A stretch of 64,000 bases of DNA from Kalaharituber pfeilii (GCA_015179045.1 WHUZ01000006.1:868001-932000); one strand, 5' to 3'. Shown: positions 50,221 through 61,571, counted from the stretch's first letter. A program made the numbers and translations. The notes: generated from the letters alone by a model not told the origin.

Positions 50221-50766
50221 TGGTAAACAACCAGACTAAGTGGTAAAGTGGGGTAGTCTAAGATGTATTAGTATTAGCGTGTCCGGTATAGCAAATATTA
50301 TTTGTATGGAGACAGGGGGGTAGTTGTCGGGCGGTTTCTGTCCGGTCCGGTATTGTTAGGGCGTCCGGTATAGCAAGGGCAATTTGTATGGGAAATGGAT
50401 GTCCGAATCAGAGGCCATCCAGTATAGCAAGGTTTCCGGTATAGCGAGGTCCGGTATAGCAAGGTTAGACTGTAGCTGGATATGCAGGCTTCCATAACCC
50501 TAGTCTCGCCATAGCGCTTGATTGAGTTTTAATATATATCACAAGGTAAGCATACCATGGGGTTTCAGGAGGATTATTTAGATATTAAACTTCACGTGCA
50601 AGTACTGTATTTTGCAAATTCATTCTAGATGCTTTAAGTACTCCAAGATCTGAGATTTATATACGCCTCATAAACATGCTACCGAAATTAAAGTAGTTCA
50701 TACAGGTATATCCCCGACCACCCCACCGGCTTTTTCTAAATGCTCTGCTCTATACAAAATTAAACA

Positions 50767-52206
50767 TCACGACACGAGTGGCACTGGTTGTGGTTGCGCT
50801 ACTGTGGGCGAGGTGGCTGAAGAAGCCGACACACCTCGTTCACTTCTTTTCTTCTTCTCCTTCTTGTTTCCCTTACTTCCTCCGGATGATGCCGCCGCCG
50901 CGCTCTCGTTTCCTCCCTTCTTTGCCTTCTCAACGGCTTCACTCTTTTTTTCCAGCCGCTGGTCGTCGGTCAATCCGGGCAAGTGCTCGACCTCTAGGAT
51001 ATCGCAGATCTCTTTATAGCATTTTGACCTGACGACAGGCTGATGTACCTCGCTCTTGCTGTGTATGATGTGGCTTAGGCAGAACTTTGTGTTTGGGAAG
51101 GGGTTGTCCACTTGCATCGCAGCTTTCAGGTACTCCCGGGCTACCTCCAAATGGGGACGGATGTCCTGTTCGGAGCCCAGAAAACATGAGGGGTTCGTCT
51201 CGGCTGCCCGGGCAATCATGCAGCCGTCAAGATCGTAGGCATTGGCAATCTCTTCTGCGGCTCCCCGGCAAGAGAGGTCCCCGTTGAGTACAATCTGTAC
51301 TCCGTTACTTTGACATATCTTGGCAATGCCTTGTATTATCTCTGGGTCCCTGATGGCCGGCTCTCTGGGTCTCATTGGTGTTGTTCGCATGTGGACAGTC
51401 AGACGGCAGATGCCCGTCCTTACCAGCCGTTCGACAAGTCCAAAGGTCTCCGAGTGAGGTTCAAGTAACCGTATTTTGACCGATATTGGCAAGTTGTATT
51501 CTGTTCCTGGACCAACCTCTTTCACCAGGTTTGTCAAGATGTCGCACAGCTTGTCCGGGGTTTGTAGCAATGCCGCGCCCATCCCACTGTGAATGCTAAA
51601 GTGCTTTGGACAGCCGGCATTGACATCGAGTCCTGCGACATCTCGGGCAACGATTTTGGCGGCCTCGACAGCAAGGGAAGGCGAAGCAGTGCCGAGCTGG
51701 AAGATGAGCTTCTGCCTCTCGATTCCTGGGTGAGTTCGAAAGATGACCTTTGAGTACTCTGGGTTGTTGTTGCTGGCTTTGGAGAAATCCACACATTGGA
51801 TTGCGGTATTGAAAGTGCGGGTGGTGCCAATGATGGCGTAGTCGACAGTCTCGGGGCCTGTAAAGGTGCTTGTTAATTGTTGTGACTCTTACAATGGGGA
51901 TTTTGAAAATTCGTTTTTACCCCAGACCAAGTCAGCCCCATACTTGAGTGACATTATGCGAGTGGGAAGCTCTCCTGTCCGCACCATGGGTGCAAGGACA
52001 CACTGCCGGCGCCGTAGAGTGTGCTGCTCATTCTGCGGCCGGCAGGGTGTGGAGATGATGGTGGGGCATTCTGGAGTGGCAGTAGTGGGGGCGGTGTCGG
52101 CGGGTGCGTTGGCCGCTGAGAGGGTCGACATGGATACCGTGCTTCTGCCGATGGCCAGGAACGCAGGGAGTGCGCGCAGCGGGCTGAAGAAGGCGTTTCT
52201 GATCAT
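50767..52206 (-). CDS. DUS2: tRNA-dihydrouridine(20) synthase, Dus2/Smm1 type
   Basis: Two exons on the minus strand, 52206-51921 and 51857-50767, predicting 458 residues; the 63-nt GT-AG intron joins SLKYGADLVWG to PETVDYAIIG. FMN-barrel motifs are in order: CVLAPMVRTGELPTRIMSLK, then GLDVNAGCPKHFSIHSGMGA with catalytic Cys near 178, ISVKIRLL, LTVHMRTTPMRPREPA and VLNGDL. DIRPHLEVAREYLKAAMQ begins the helical domain. These match Dus2, which reduces U20 in the D-loop of cytosolic tRNAs using FMN and NADPH. The first 50 residues are Ser/Ala/Arg-rich and might act as a mitochondrial signal. The Lys/Ser/Ala-rich C-terminal 60 residues are low-complexity; I see no double-stranded-RNA domain of the human type. 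Confidence 0.93.
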
Positions 52207-52539
52207 AACATTGCGATGCGAGCAGAAGACCTCGCCCTTGAAGCTTTGCGGCTCTTTTCACTCTTACTCTGGTTGCTGCCTGCGCCAAGAGTGCCATGCC
52301 AAAGCTGGTGCTGACTCATCGGACAGGTATGTAGGAGCCACACACATCATCTGGTTCAAGAAGTGGTCAGCGTTTGGTTACGAGACTACCTCTTGTTTTA
52401 GGGGAATTGCACTGGAGCTGAGCATCGTATGCATAGGGCGTACGACCCTGCCGGACCGTTGAATTCCCTGATTTGATCCTGCGTTATCCCTATCTGATTT
52501 TTTTTTCCCCAGCCGATCTCTTGAGTGGGTGATAGTCTT

Positions 52540-52563
52540 GGGGGGGGGGGGGGGGGGGGGGGG
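52540..52563. repeat. Poly(G) tract, 24 nt
   Basis: An uninterrupted G run about 335 bases upstream of the DUS2 start. Confidence 0.95.
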
Positions 52564-53250
52564 CCTCGGAGTTTAGTTCTCCCTTCTCTATGATAGAGTG
52601 TAGAGGACTCACACATACTCTAATTATGCAATGGCAAGTGTACAAAAGTGAAGAGAAATAAATGTTTCAAGTCAAAGTCAAATGCAACAGGCTATTTCGA
52701 CTTCGTTCTGTCCCTCGGCTATGGAGCTGCCCCTCTATACCCAAGTGCTTGGCATTAGGTTAGTTGGCATCTATGGCTAGTTGGTAGCCATGTAGGGGGT
52801 CTTGCATGTAGTTGAATTCTTCCTATCAAATCCCTCAGGCAAGCACAGCACAGCACAGCACTGCAGAAGCAGAGTCCCTGCAGGCATCCCACGCGCACGG
52901 AAAGAAACGAAGAAACGAAAAAGAAAAGAAACAAGCGCCTCTCTGTGATATGGAGGCATCATAGGGGACTCTACTAGTATCGTAGATTAGACTCTGAGCC
53001 TTTGCTATGCCATTATGCCATGATAAGCACGGAACGCTCTGATGCACGATCGCCGTGGCGTCGGCACTGCGTTTTGCCCGCGAATTGCCCGCGTGATGCC
53101 TTCCGGCCGCGGGGCAGTCAGCAGGCAGCAGGCTGACACACGCAAGCAGAGCCGGGAGCAGCGGCCGCCCACTCGCACCAGCTCCACACCGCGCCCCGCC
53201 GCTGCCTTGTGAAGACGCAGGCTACCCTTGCACCCTTGCCACCCGGTGCT

Positions 53251-53310
53251 CCCACGCCCACGCCCACGCCCACCCCCACCCCCATCCCCGTCCCCATCCC
53301 CACACCCCCG
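53251..53310. repeat. CCCACG/CCCACC/CCCCAT hexanucleotide-like repeats
   Basis: Imperfect tandem C-rich hexamers in the glucokinase upstream region. Confidence 0.85.
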
Positions 53311-53351
53311 CCCCCCGCACTCGTCCTCCCCACCGCGTCACCACCATGATG

Positions 53352-53370
53352 CCCCCCCCCCCCCCCCCCC
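53352..53370. repeat. Poly(C) tract, 19 nt
   Basis: An uninterrupted C run about 470 bases upstream of the glucokinase start. Confidence 0.95.
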
Positions 53371-53756
53371 TAAACCCCTCGCGGCCCCGGCCCGCACGGA
53401 ATTGGGGCAACTGCGCAAACCGGAAATGCCTAGACCCCCTAGTCTGGTTACGAGATAGGCCCCCCTTAAAAAGCCGCAGCGTCGAAGCCCACCTCCACCC
53501 CCAGCCCCCAGCCAGCCCCCAGCCAGCCCCCATATAGTAACCTCTCACTCGTCAGCGCTTCGTCTGTAATATCATAGCCATTCCCGTCGCCCTCATAGTG
53601 CACCTCGTCTATAGCCCCCCGTCCTCCTTGCCCATACTCCCGCCTCGCCCTTGTCGAGCTCGTGCCCCCAGCCTCAACCTACGGGACCACGAGCATCTTC
53701 CCCCCACTGCACAAGAAGCAGAGCACGATCCCCGATAGACTCGTTTCTACACGCAG

Positions 53757-53773
53757 CCCCCCCCCCCCCCCCC
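53757..53773. repeat. Poly(C) tract, 17 nt
   Basis: An uninterrupted C run 66 bases upstream of the glucokinase start codon, probably inside the leader. Confidence 0.95.
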
Positions 53774-53839
53774 GCACATTTCACCGGGACGCGGAGCAAG
53801 ACAAAGGCAGACGAGCTCGAGCAAGCAATTTCAGGCATC

Positions 53840-55852
53840 ATGGCATCGGTCGCTTCCTCGCCGCTGCTGCAGCGGGCGCATGAGATCGCGGCAGAGTTTG
53901 ACTATCCTGCTGAGCAGGTCAACGCGGGCGTTGCAGAATTCCTGCGATTGCTGGGTATGTTCCCTCATGTGTTTCTGCCAACTATTCGCAATACACCAGT
54001 CCATCAAGCGTCCATCTACTCCCCCCCCCCCCCCCCCCCCCCGGCGTTGCAATTGCTAACGGGCAGCGTCCCCCTCCCAATTGCAACCAGACTCTGGCCT
54101 GAACAACGAAAACCAACCCATGACGATGATTCCCACCTACGTCACCAGTGTGCCAAACGGGACCGAGAAGGTGAGATTGAAAACTTTGCTTGCTTTTTCC
54201 TCCCAGCTGCATCTACATTGCACCGCATCATCACTTCTATACCGATTCTGGCAATACACTTCCCAACCTTGTAAATGATATCCAAAACATCCCACCACAT
54301 AATGCTTATCTCCAGTATGCGTATCCGCGCGCTCTAGGGTGTCTATCTCGCCGTCGACCTCGGCGGCACAAATTTCCGTGTGTGCTCCATCACCCTACAC
54401 GGTAATTCTCAGTTCACTCTTACCCAAGCCAAGTCTGCCATCCCGAAAGAGCTCATGACCGGCACCTCGCACGAGCTCTTCTCCTTCCTCGCACGTAAGG
54501 TTGCGGACTTTGTAAGCGAACACCACTCGGAGCATTTCGCCGAGGACAGTGAGCATCACCTACGTTTGGGCTTCACATTCTCATTCCCAGTCGACCAAAA
54601 GGGGATTAATAAGGGTTACCTCATCCGGTGGACTAAAGGGTTCGATATCAAGGATGCCATTGGCCAGGACGTGTGCGAGTTGCTGCAGCGGGAGATTGAT
54701 GCCTTGAAGCTCCCTGTAGTGGTGGCGGCGCTGGTGAATGACACTGTTGGGACGCTCATGGCTCGCTCGTATACGTCCCCAGGTAAAACCGGGACGCTCT
54801 TGGGCGCCATCTTCGGCACGGGCACAAACGGCGCATATGTCGAGAAGCTGCATAGGATCGGCAAGATGACTGCGACTGAAGAGGCCCGGGCCGCATATGG
54901 CAACTACGACACCTCAACAGGAGAGATGGTGATTAACACCGAATGGGGCAGCTTCGACAATGCGTTAAATGTACTGCCTAATACCTCCTACGACCAGGCC
55001 CTGGACCGCAACTCCGTCAATCCCGGCATTCAGATGTTTGAGAAGCGCGTCTCGGGGATGTTCCTGGGCGAGATTCTCCGCAATGCTATCCTCAAGCTCA
55101 AGGACGAGGCGGGGCTCTTTAGCCCTAGAGAGGGCAGCAACACTACAATCCACGAGAATGCCAATGTATACCGCCCATGGACAATTGACACTTCTTTCCT
55201 TTCCCTCGTCGAGGCAGACACATCCCCCAATCTTCAGATTTCCCGCGAGCTCATGGAGACCGAACTCGGCGTCACCGGTGCCTCCGAAGAGGACGCCGAG
55301 GCCGTGCGTATCGTGTCTCGCGCCATTGGACGCCGCTCAGCACGCCTCTCCGCCGTCCCTATTGCCGCCATCATCATCTCGACTAAGCTCCGCGAAGAGG
55401 CGTCCAAGGTCGATGAAGGAGTCGACGTCTCGCTCGACCAGGATCGGAAATCTGTTGAAGTTGATGTCGGTGGTGACCAGCAAGCCGATCCCAAAATCGA
55501 TGATGACTTGTTCGACGACCGCCCCCTCCTCACGCATGTCTACGACGGCTTCCACTCCGCTTGGCAATGGCTTCGCAATAAGTTTACTCGCAAGACCGCC
55601 CCGATTGTCGATGCACCTCCCAGCGGCAGCACCAGCGGAAAGATGGTTTCTGGGTGTGAAGACCAGATTATCGATTTAGGTGTTGATGGGTCCGTCGTGG
55701 AGTACTATCCGAGCTTTGAGAGGTATCTAAGAGAGGCGCTGGTGGATGTGAAGGAGATTGGAGAGAAGGTCGAGAAGCGGGTTAGAATTGGAGTCGCGAA
55801 GGATGGGAGTGGGGTGGGTGCAGCATTGATTGCATTGGTGGCGAGTTTGTAA
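53840..55852 (+). CDS. Glucokinase (hexokinase family) with acidic insertion
   Basis: Three exons, 53840-53954, 54091-54170 and 54338-55852, predicting 569 residues; introns of 136 and 167 nt are GT-AG and in phase. Exon 2 gives SGLNNENQPMTMIPTYVTSV, and exon 3 opens with GVYLAVDLGGTNFRVCSITL, the phosphate-1 ATP loop. LRLGFTFSFPVDQ, the catalytic Asp in VNDTVGTLMARSY (about Asp200), GTGTNGAYVE, INTEWGSFDN and DLGVDGSVVEYYPSFERYLR follow in the family order, so the enzyme looks intact. The SGL...MIPT start fits fungal glucokinase (GlkA/Glk1) better than hexokinase. It phosphorylates glucose at the head of glycolysis in the cytosol. Unusually, about 75-80 extra residues sit between TKLREEASK and the DLGVDGS motif (about residues 425-500), acidic at first, then with an aromatic stretch (YDGFHSAWQWLRNKF). 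The first intron contains a 22-nt poly(C). Confidence 0.93.
54021..54042. repeat. Poly(C) tract, 22 nt, inside glucokinase intron 1
   Basis: An uninterrupted C run in the middle of the 136-nt first intron, 48 bases before the acceptor and just upstream of a ctaac branch-like motif (54056-54060). Confidence 0.95.
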
Positions 55853-56514
55853 AATGTGAATAGAACGAGGTGGGGGAGGAGGAGGTTTTTGGGTTTTGTG
55901 TATATTTTTTTCTTTTCGTTTTTTTATAATGATTGCTCCTTTGTTTTTTTTTTGTTTTTTTGGGTTATACAAAGCTTTTTTGGGTAAGTGTTGGGAATGG
56001 AGAGAGGGAGGGGGGGGAGGGGAGGGTAACGGGGTTTTTGTGTCCTCCTTTGGATTTTTGAATCTTTTTGAAGTCCATGTTTTGTCAACCCTTTTTTTTT
56101 TCCCCTTTTTCCTCTTTACATAGCTCTTTTTTTTCTCTTTTTAACCCCTGTCCCTTACCTTTTCTTTCAAATGGAGTTTTGCTATTCTTAGTCTTCGTTG
56201 CACGCAACACCCTAAAGTCTGGCATGTCATCCAAAACACACAAAAAAAACAATATGTATCCCACCAAAGAGCAAAAAAAAAAGTTTACGAAAAACTTTGG
56301 GAATTATTATTAACAGAAAAAAAAAATAACAGAAACCTGGGTCTACTATTAGCAAGTCTGGTTTTTGATTCTTGTTCCATGGGCTGGCTGAGTTGATGAT
56401 GGTTGGTTTGTTTAGCCCCAAGTATATAAATCGAGATACTTTATGGTCCTTTTTAACCTTTGAGAGTTTACATTTATATTAGGTACAGAGAATCTTAGGA
56501 CGGGTGGGGAGAGT

Positions 56515-56559
<45 letters not shown>

Positions 56560-56860
56560 TTTTTTGTGTTTCTGAGTTGGTAATTTGTAAAAGCTCCAAG
56601 AAGGAGGGAAAAACATGGGGAAAAAAAAGAAAAAATAAAATAAAATAAAATAAAAAACAGCAGTGACGGGAATGACACACCGGAAAAATTCGATGGGGAA
56701 TTTGGAGATCTTTCCGGCTCTCCTTGTATGGGTTTGTATATATATTTTTGTGACTGTTGATATATGACAAGGGTGTATTTGTATCCTCCTCGAGATTCCA
56801 GATCTATCACAACTTGCAAGCCCCATACCTCCACTTTCTAGTGTCCCCCTTTAACCTTCA
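55853..56860. other. Convergent 3' region of the glucokinase and TRM44 genes
   Basis: Two 3' ends meet across about 1 kb of T-rich sequence. It contains a 39-nt poly(T) at 56516-56554 and no recognisable gene. Confidence 0.5.
56516..56554. repeat. Poly(T) tract, 39 nt
   Basis: The longest T run in the window. It could be the reverse-oriented tail of a retroelement, but neither element body nor target duplication was recognised. Confidence 0.95.
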
Positions 56861-58956
56861 TTACCCCTCTACTACCCTCTCCTCCCACCCCACCGCCGCT
56901 CCACTACCCAATTCCCTCTCCACCACCCTCCTCACCCTTTCCTCCACCACATCCACCCCAACTTCCCCATCAACCACCACCACCATCTCCCTCCCCACCA
57001 ATCCCACATTCCTCGTACTCGGCATCCTCAACACCTCCCTCTCGACCTTCCACCCCACTTGCTGCGCCAGCATCTCCGTCCACGTACACAGCCCTTTGTA
57101 CGTGCTTCCTTCTCCCCCTTACTATTGCCTCCTTTGTCGCCCCCGACGCTCATATGAGCTTTCACGTCCCTCCTCGACCCAGCCCGGAACTTGGATCCGC
57201 CCAAGTCGTAGCTACAGCATGGGATGGCGAGAAACGGGCATGAGGAGAGCGCAGCGAGAATGGGTGTCCAACCGGTTAACTGGTCCGAGTGGTTAGAGAT
57301 GAGGAAGGTGGAAGGGGGAAAGAGGCCATTGTGCTTAGGTATCTCTCCGGCTGAGATTTCTGAGTCTGGGTGTGTGGAGGCGAGGTCGAGGACGGGCTGG
57401 GGCACCAGCAGCATTTCCCTTAACCATGGTTCCTCATCGGAGGGAGAGGAGGAAGGAGAGGAAGAAGTGGAGGAGGCTAGAAGGACATCCCACGTTTTCC
57501 TTCTCCTTGCATCAAATCCCCACCCATTATACCCTTCCCTCCGTAGGATGTCAACAAGAACACCGTTTCCGCAGCCAATATCCACAAACCCCGTCCACCT
57601 CCTCTTCTGCCCTCCCTCCGTCTCCCCTTTTTCAGGAAAGTAGTACATCTCTTCCCATACCCCCATCAACCACGCGGCAATCAGCAGGTCCTCAAAGACG
57701 TGTTTCCTGGGGTTGGTGCTCTCGACCCATTTATCGATAAGCCGCTTTGCATGCGCGAATTTCAGGCGAAGGTAGGTGTCTTGCAGGGTGCTGCGAGGGA
57801 GGAGGGCATCGTGGGTGACGCGCTTGACGTAACCTGTTAGAAGGCCGTGTGCGTGGGCGGTGAGGGTCCAGAGGAGGTGGTGAAGGGTGCGAGGAAGGCG
57901 GGTGGGATTGGTGTCTGTGGAAGTAGTTGTGGTGTTTAGGAAAGGGAGGAAGTGAATTGAGACTCGGTTCCGTGAGGCAATTTCTTCATCCTCCTCCTCC
58001 TCCTGCTGATCGTGGAGGGAACGACTGTCTTCTCCAGGGCCGGGATGGAGGATGAACCCAACACCTTCCACCCCTGGATGGTAGAATGGGACTTCTTCTC
58101 TTCCTTTCACATGTGGTAAGTATATTACCATCTTTCCCCTGCCTTCTTCCCCATCTCCCTCTTCCCCCTCGTTCTTCCCGCCCTCCACCTCTTCTTCCTC
58201 CTCCACCGTAAAAAATAAACACGTCTGGTAAAGATACCCATCGAGGCCAGGATTTCTCGGGATAAACTTCCTGACAATAGTCCTCTGTAGCCTAAACCCT
58301 CGTATATCCACTTCCATTGGCACTGGCGCCCCGATTACCCTTCCCAATTCCGGTTCCGCTGGCACCTGGGGCAGGGGTGTGAGGAGTGATTCGCTACTGG
58401 AGGGAATGGTGATTCCGGTACTGGGGGAAGGTGAGGGGGTTGTAGTAGTGGTGGAAAGGGAGTCGTATATAACGTCCGCGCGCATAACAACAGATGAATT
58501 CCAGTTTGGGTTGCTGAGCATCGAGTGCATGACCTGTATTCATTCATATACCTCCCCAACCCCCACCTCCCGTAACTCATTATCAACCTCAACTTCTTCA
58601 CAGATAACTATCCCCCACATGCACACACTCCTCAGCCAACAAACCAGCAAAACATTGTTGTTTTGCGTAAAATGTCGCTGGGACAAAGCGGGGTAAAGAA
58701 GAAGGTAAAGAACGTAGCCTTCGTCCCCATTTTCTCACCCAAACGCACTCCTTACCTGATCGAACTCCATCTCACCAAACTTGACCCCGTGCTCGAGCGC
58801 TGGTGTCCATGCCCTCCAGCTCTCATCACCCACTACTTCATTGCCGTTTCCACAACCGGATGAAGGCTGACGCTGTGGTTGTTGCCGCGAAAAGATGCGC
58901 GGTGGGGAGCGGGATATATCTGTGGGTTCGAATTTTTTGGAGGCGGAGGAGGGCAT
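56861..58956 (-). CDS. TRM44: tRNA (uracil-2'-O-)-methyltransferase, Trm44 family, with apparent frameshift
   Basis: On the minus strand, exon 1 (58956-58756) encodes MPSSASKKFEPTDIS up to EHGVKFGEMEFDQ; a 222-nt intron leads to VMHSMLSNPNWNSSVVMRAD, conserved in Trm44. Exon 2 runs from 58533. It carries KFAHAKRLIDKWVE, the SAM-binding motif FVDIGCGNGVLVDIL (about residues 380-395), and SNHSDQLTGWTPILAAL followed by AIPCCSYDLGG. The conserved end (LCTWTEMLAQQVGWKVEREV, then LRMPSTRNVGLVGR) is in another frame from about 57110 to 56861. One added base in the G run at 57115-57119 would connect the frames smoothly and give about 624 residues; no satisfactory intron was found. Trm44 methylates U44 of serine tRNAs. 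Acidic low-complexity loops (EEEEEVEGGKNEGEEGDGEE) enlarge the N-terminal half. The last part of the frame is Val/Glu/Arg-rich, and its end at 56861 is the first stop. Confidence 0.86.
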
Positions 58957-59225
58957 TTTTTGCAATTCTAGGAGGCCTCTGGTATGTTTTTTATATGTGT
59001 GTGGGAAGGTGTTACGGATCGAATGAGGTGGGGCGGAGGTGGTTCGAGGTTGGATGTTTGTGGGGTAAGGTTACTAAGTTCTGGGAATAAGTTTCGACTG
59101 TAACTCACGTGATGCACAAGAGTGCAAATCACGTGGTAACAGGTTCAGGGTAGGTATATTCGTGAACCCATATCTCTCTAGGTAGCCTTATAAACACCTT
59201 ACAATAACTAATCAATACCTAATCG

Positions 59226-61571
59226 TCACCCACACCCTGGCTCCTCGCCTCCAATCTCCCTCATCACGATTCCTTCCCCGGCCCCTCCTCCCCCTCTCCC
59301 ACCAAGCTCCCCATCCAAAATCCACCGCTCATTCCCCGCCATATCTTGGTCGTCCTGGAGCACGCGTCTCCAGGCGCTTTCGCCTCTCTCTGTTTGTCTT
59401 TCCCTTTGGTTACCTTTGCCTTTGCCGCTGACTTTAGCTTCCCTCATGCGCTTCTTTATGACGTCGGGGATGTCGACGTCCTCAAGATCGTCTTCGTAAT
59501 CCTCGTCACCATCGCCGTCGTTGTCTATAGAGTCCTGGCTATAATCGTTGTCGCCACCGACGACCAGTTTTGGCAACGGCTTTGCGCGCCCAATGCCCGC
59601 TGCTGGAAGGCACGCTTTGGCTTTGTGCTTGCCTTTTGCATTCTTTGGCTTGGGCGGCGTGAAAACTGGCCTTATGAGGCCTTTCAATAAGGGGTTCTTC
59701 GCGTACGTGCCCTGCCCTGTACGTGACCCCACCCCCCCCGCTTCCTCCGCCTCCCCTCCCGCCGCGTTCCACACCTCCTCCTCCACCTCCTCACCCTCAG
59801 ACAACTGCTGCTCCTCAAACTCGACATCCTTCATCTCCCTCCTCACCACTGCCTTTCCCTTACCCGAGATATCAATGCTAACAACCACTTTCCTCTTCTC
59901 CCAGGCATCTTTAGCCCCCCACTCAATTTCTCTCATCCGCCTCTGCTGCTTCTTGAGCTGCAGTGCCCTCTCCTGTGGCGTTGCCCACATGTTTAGCCCG
60001 CCATACCCCCCGCTCGCAACTGCGCTCGTGTCAAAGTCCGCCGCCTCATCGATGATCCTCGTTCTCTGCGCATTATTTGCTTGGAAGCCCAGCAACTTGT
60101 CCCTGTGCGCCCTTGCTCTCGCCAGGGCAGCTGCCTCCTCATCCACGTCCTCGTCCGCATCCGCAGGGATTCCGTAACCATTACCCAGTTGGGGGGGCGC
60201 GGCACCTGCTCCAGAGGAACCAGAATACGGCTTTGCAGTGCGCGCAACCTCCGCCTTGCGGTTCGCACGATTGTCCATGCGCATTTTCTCCCTTCCACGT
60301 TCCTCTCGCAAGAAGCTGATCATCTCCTGCGTCTCCTGGCTGTTGAGCAGTGGGGTGCCACAGAAAGTACAAGGACCGGGGCCTTCCTTGATGCAGATTA
60401 TCTTCCCACAGGATAGGCAGTTTGGTACCGCGAGCAGCAATTCATGCCGTGTCGCCATGCAGTTGCATGACGAACGCTTTGGAGATCCGCTCATGAGGGT
60501 CGGGTTCGTAGTGAGCTCGAGCGCGCGCAGTGCGGATTCGAGGTCGGTGAGACCCGTGTTGGGGGCCCGCAGGTGCGAGGTGGTAGCAGGAATGTGGATT
60601 TTGGCGGAGGAGCTGTTGGAGGGGGATTTAGATTTCCGGGGCGAAGGGGAAGGGGCAGACAGCAGGTCAGAAATTAGGATGCCTTGCTGCTTCTGTGGTT
60701 TTGGGCGTTGGATGTTGTGGCTCTTCCCTGCCCTTCGTTCCTCAGTTGCCCCTGTCACCGTCGTCATCGTACTCGTAGTCGTAGCCGCGCTCCCAGGAAC
60801 CTGCTTCCCTGAGGGATGCGTGACCGTCGCCGTCACCCCCCCAGTGCCAGCCGTATTGGGAGCCGCACCCCCAGTGTCGCTCCCTTTCTTCCCAATATGA
60901 TAATTGTCGTCCTCCTTCACGTCCTCCTTCCTGTACACCTTCAACCCGCTCCCTTCCGCCCCGGACCCAACACCAACTAATAGCCCATCATCCACCTTGC
61001 GAGGCTCATGTTTATAGCTGAATCCTCCGCCTCCCCTGCCGCGGACGGGCTTGCGTTTTGTAGCGGAGACGGAGGGGGAGATGGACCACGCCGGCTGAGA
61101 CTGCTTGGTGCTTGATGAAGACGATGGAGCGGGAGTTGTAATTGGTATTCCATGCCGTGCTTCGACGCTCGAGTTGCCCCCACCACCGGAAGAAGAGCCC
61201 ACCATCCGCGCCGTAAATTCCGCAATAAACGTTATCGCATCCGGCGAATCACCTAAAAGTTCCTATTCCGCAGGGAGGGGGCTGGATATAAGCAAAATGT
61301 TCCATTTCAACGTTCAGAGATGACAAAGGGTGCGGAAAGTAATGAATGAATATATGAAAGTAACGGATGTATGCATGTATGGCTATGTATATACCTTCAA
61401 AGACCGTCCCGCGCCCTCAGGCCCTCCGTGCGACATGGCGGCGTTATTGATTATTTGCGAGAGCGAGTCTGAGTCGAGAGGGAGAGGGAGGAGGGATTCG
61501 AGGTGTGGGGTAGCCCAGGATTGAAGGGAATGGAGAAATGACGGTGAAGGCGAAGATGACGACGACGGCAT
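59226..61571 (-). CDS. ASC-1/TRIP4-like zinc-finger protein (Rqt4-type)
   Basis: Two exons on the minus strand, 61571-61395 and 61262-59226, predicting 737 residues; the 132-nt GT-AG intron joins GPEGAGRSLK to ELLGDSPDAITFIAEF, a conserved N-terminal helix region. The zf-C2HC5 domain lies at about residues 325-360: CNCMATRHELLLAVPNCLSC, then GKIICIKEGPGPCTFCG, with all eight expected Cys/His ligands. After it come QEMISFLREERGREKMRMDN, AHRDKLLGFQ and ALQLKKQQRRMREIEWGA, typical of ASC-1 proteins. Family role: ASC-1 in animals and Rqt4 in yeast belong to the complex that splits collided ribosomes in quality control. Linkers are Ser/Thr/Pro-rich, and an acidic stretch (DNDGDGDEDYEDDLEDVDIP) lies near the C terminus. 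I see no ASCH domain. The gene is in tandem with TRM44, 269 bases apart. Confidence 0.9.

Larger units (their letters stand above)
49667..50474 (-). mobile_element. Non-autonomous pogo/Fot1-like (Tc1-mariner) DNA transposon with perfect 24-bp TIRs
   Basis: Left terminal repeat 49669-49692 begins CAGTCTAACCTTGCTATACC, and its exact 24-bp reverse complement ends the element at 50449-50472. TA dinucleotides flank both ends (49667-49668, 50473-50474), the expected Tc1-mariner target duplication. Variants of ccggtatagcaagg recur just inside both ends, so the subterminal regions are built of extra copies of the TIR core. The 804-bp body is too short for an intact transposase and contains a decayed C-terminal remnant on the minus strand plus a CAG-rich stretch. 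It sits between the convergent 3' ends of UBP6 and DUS2. The pogo/Fot1 placement rests on the CAGTC terminus, TA duplication and the transposase tail. Confidence 0.92.
52207..53839. promoter_or_regulatory. Divergent promoter region of DUS2 and the glucokinase gene
   Basis: No gene is supportable. The half next to the glucokinase is strongly C-rich and CT-rich, with several homopolymer tracts and short CCCACG repeats. Frames across it (for example 53651-54274) run through poly-Pro sequence and the glucokinase exon in the wrong frame. Confidence 0.5.

Noticed and set aside
53651..54274. 207-codon frame starting upstream of the glucokinase
   Set aside because: It runs through poly-Pro from C tracts and reads the glucokinase exon and intron out of frame; the spliced glucokinase model explains the region.
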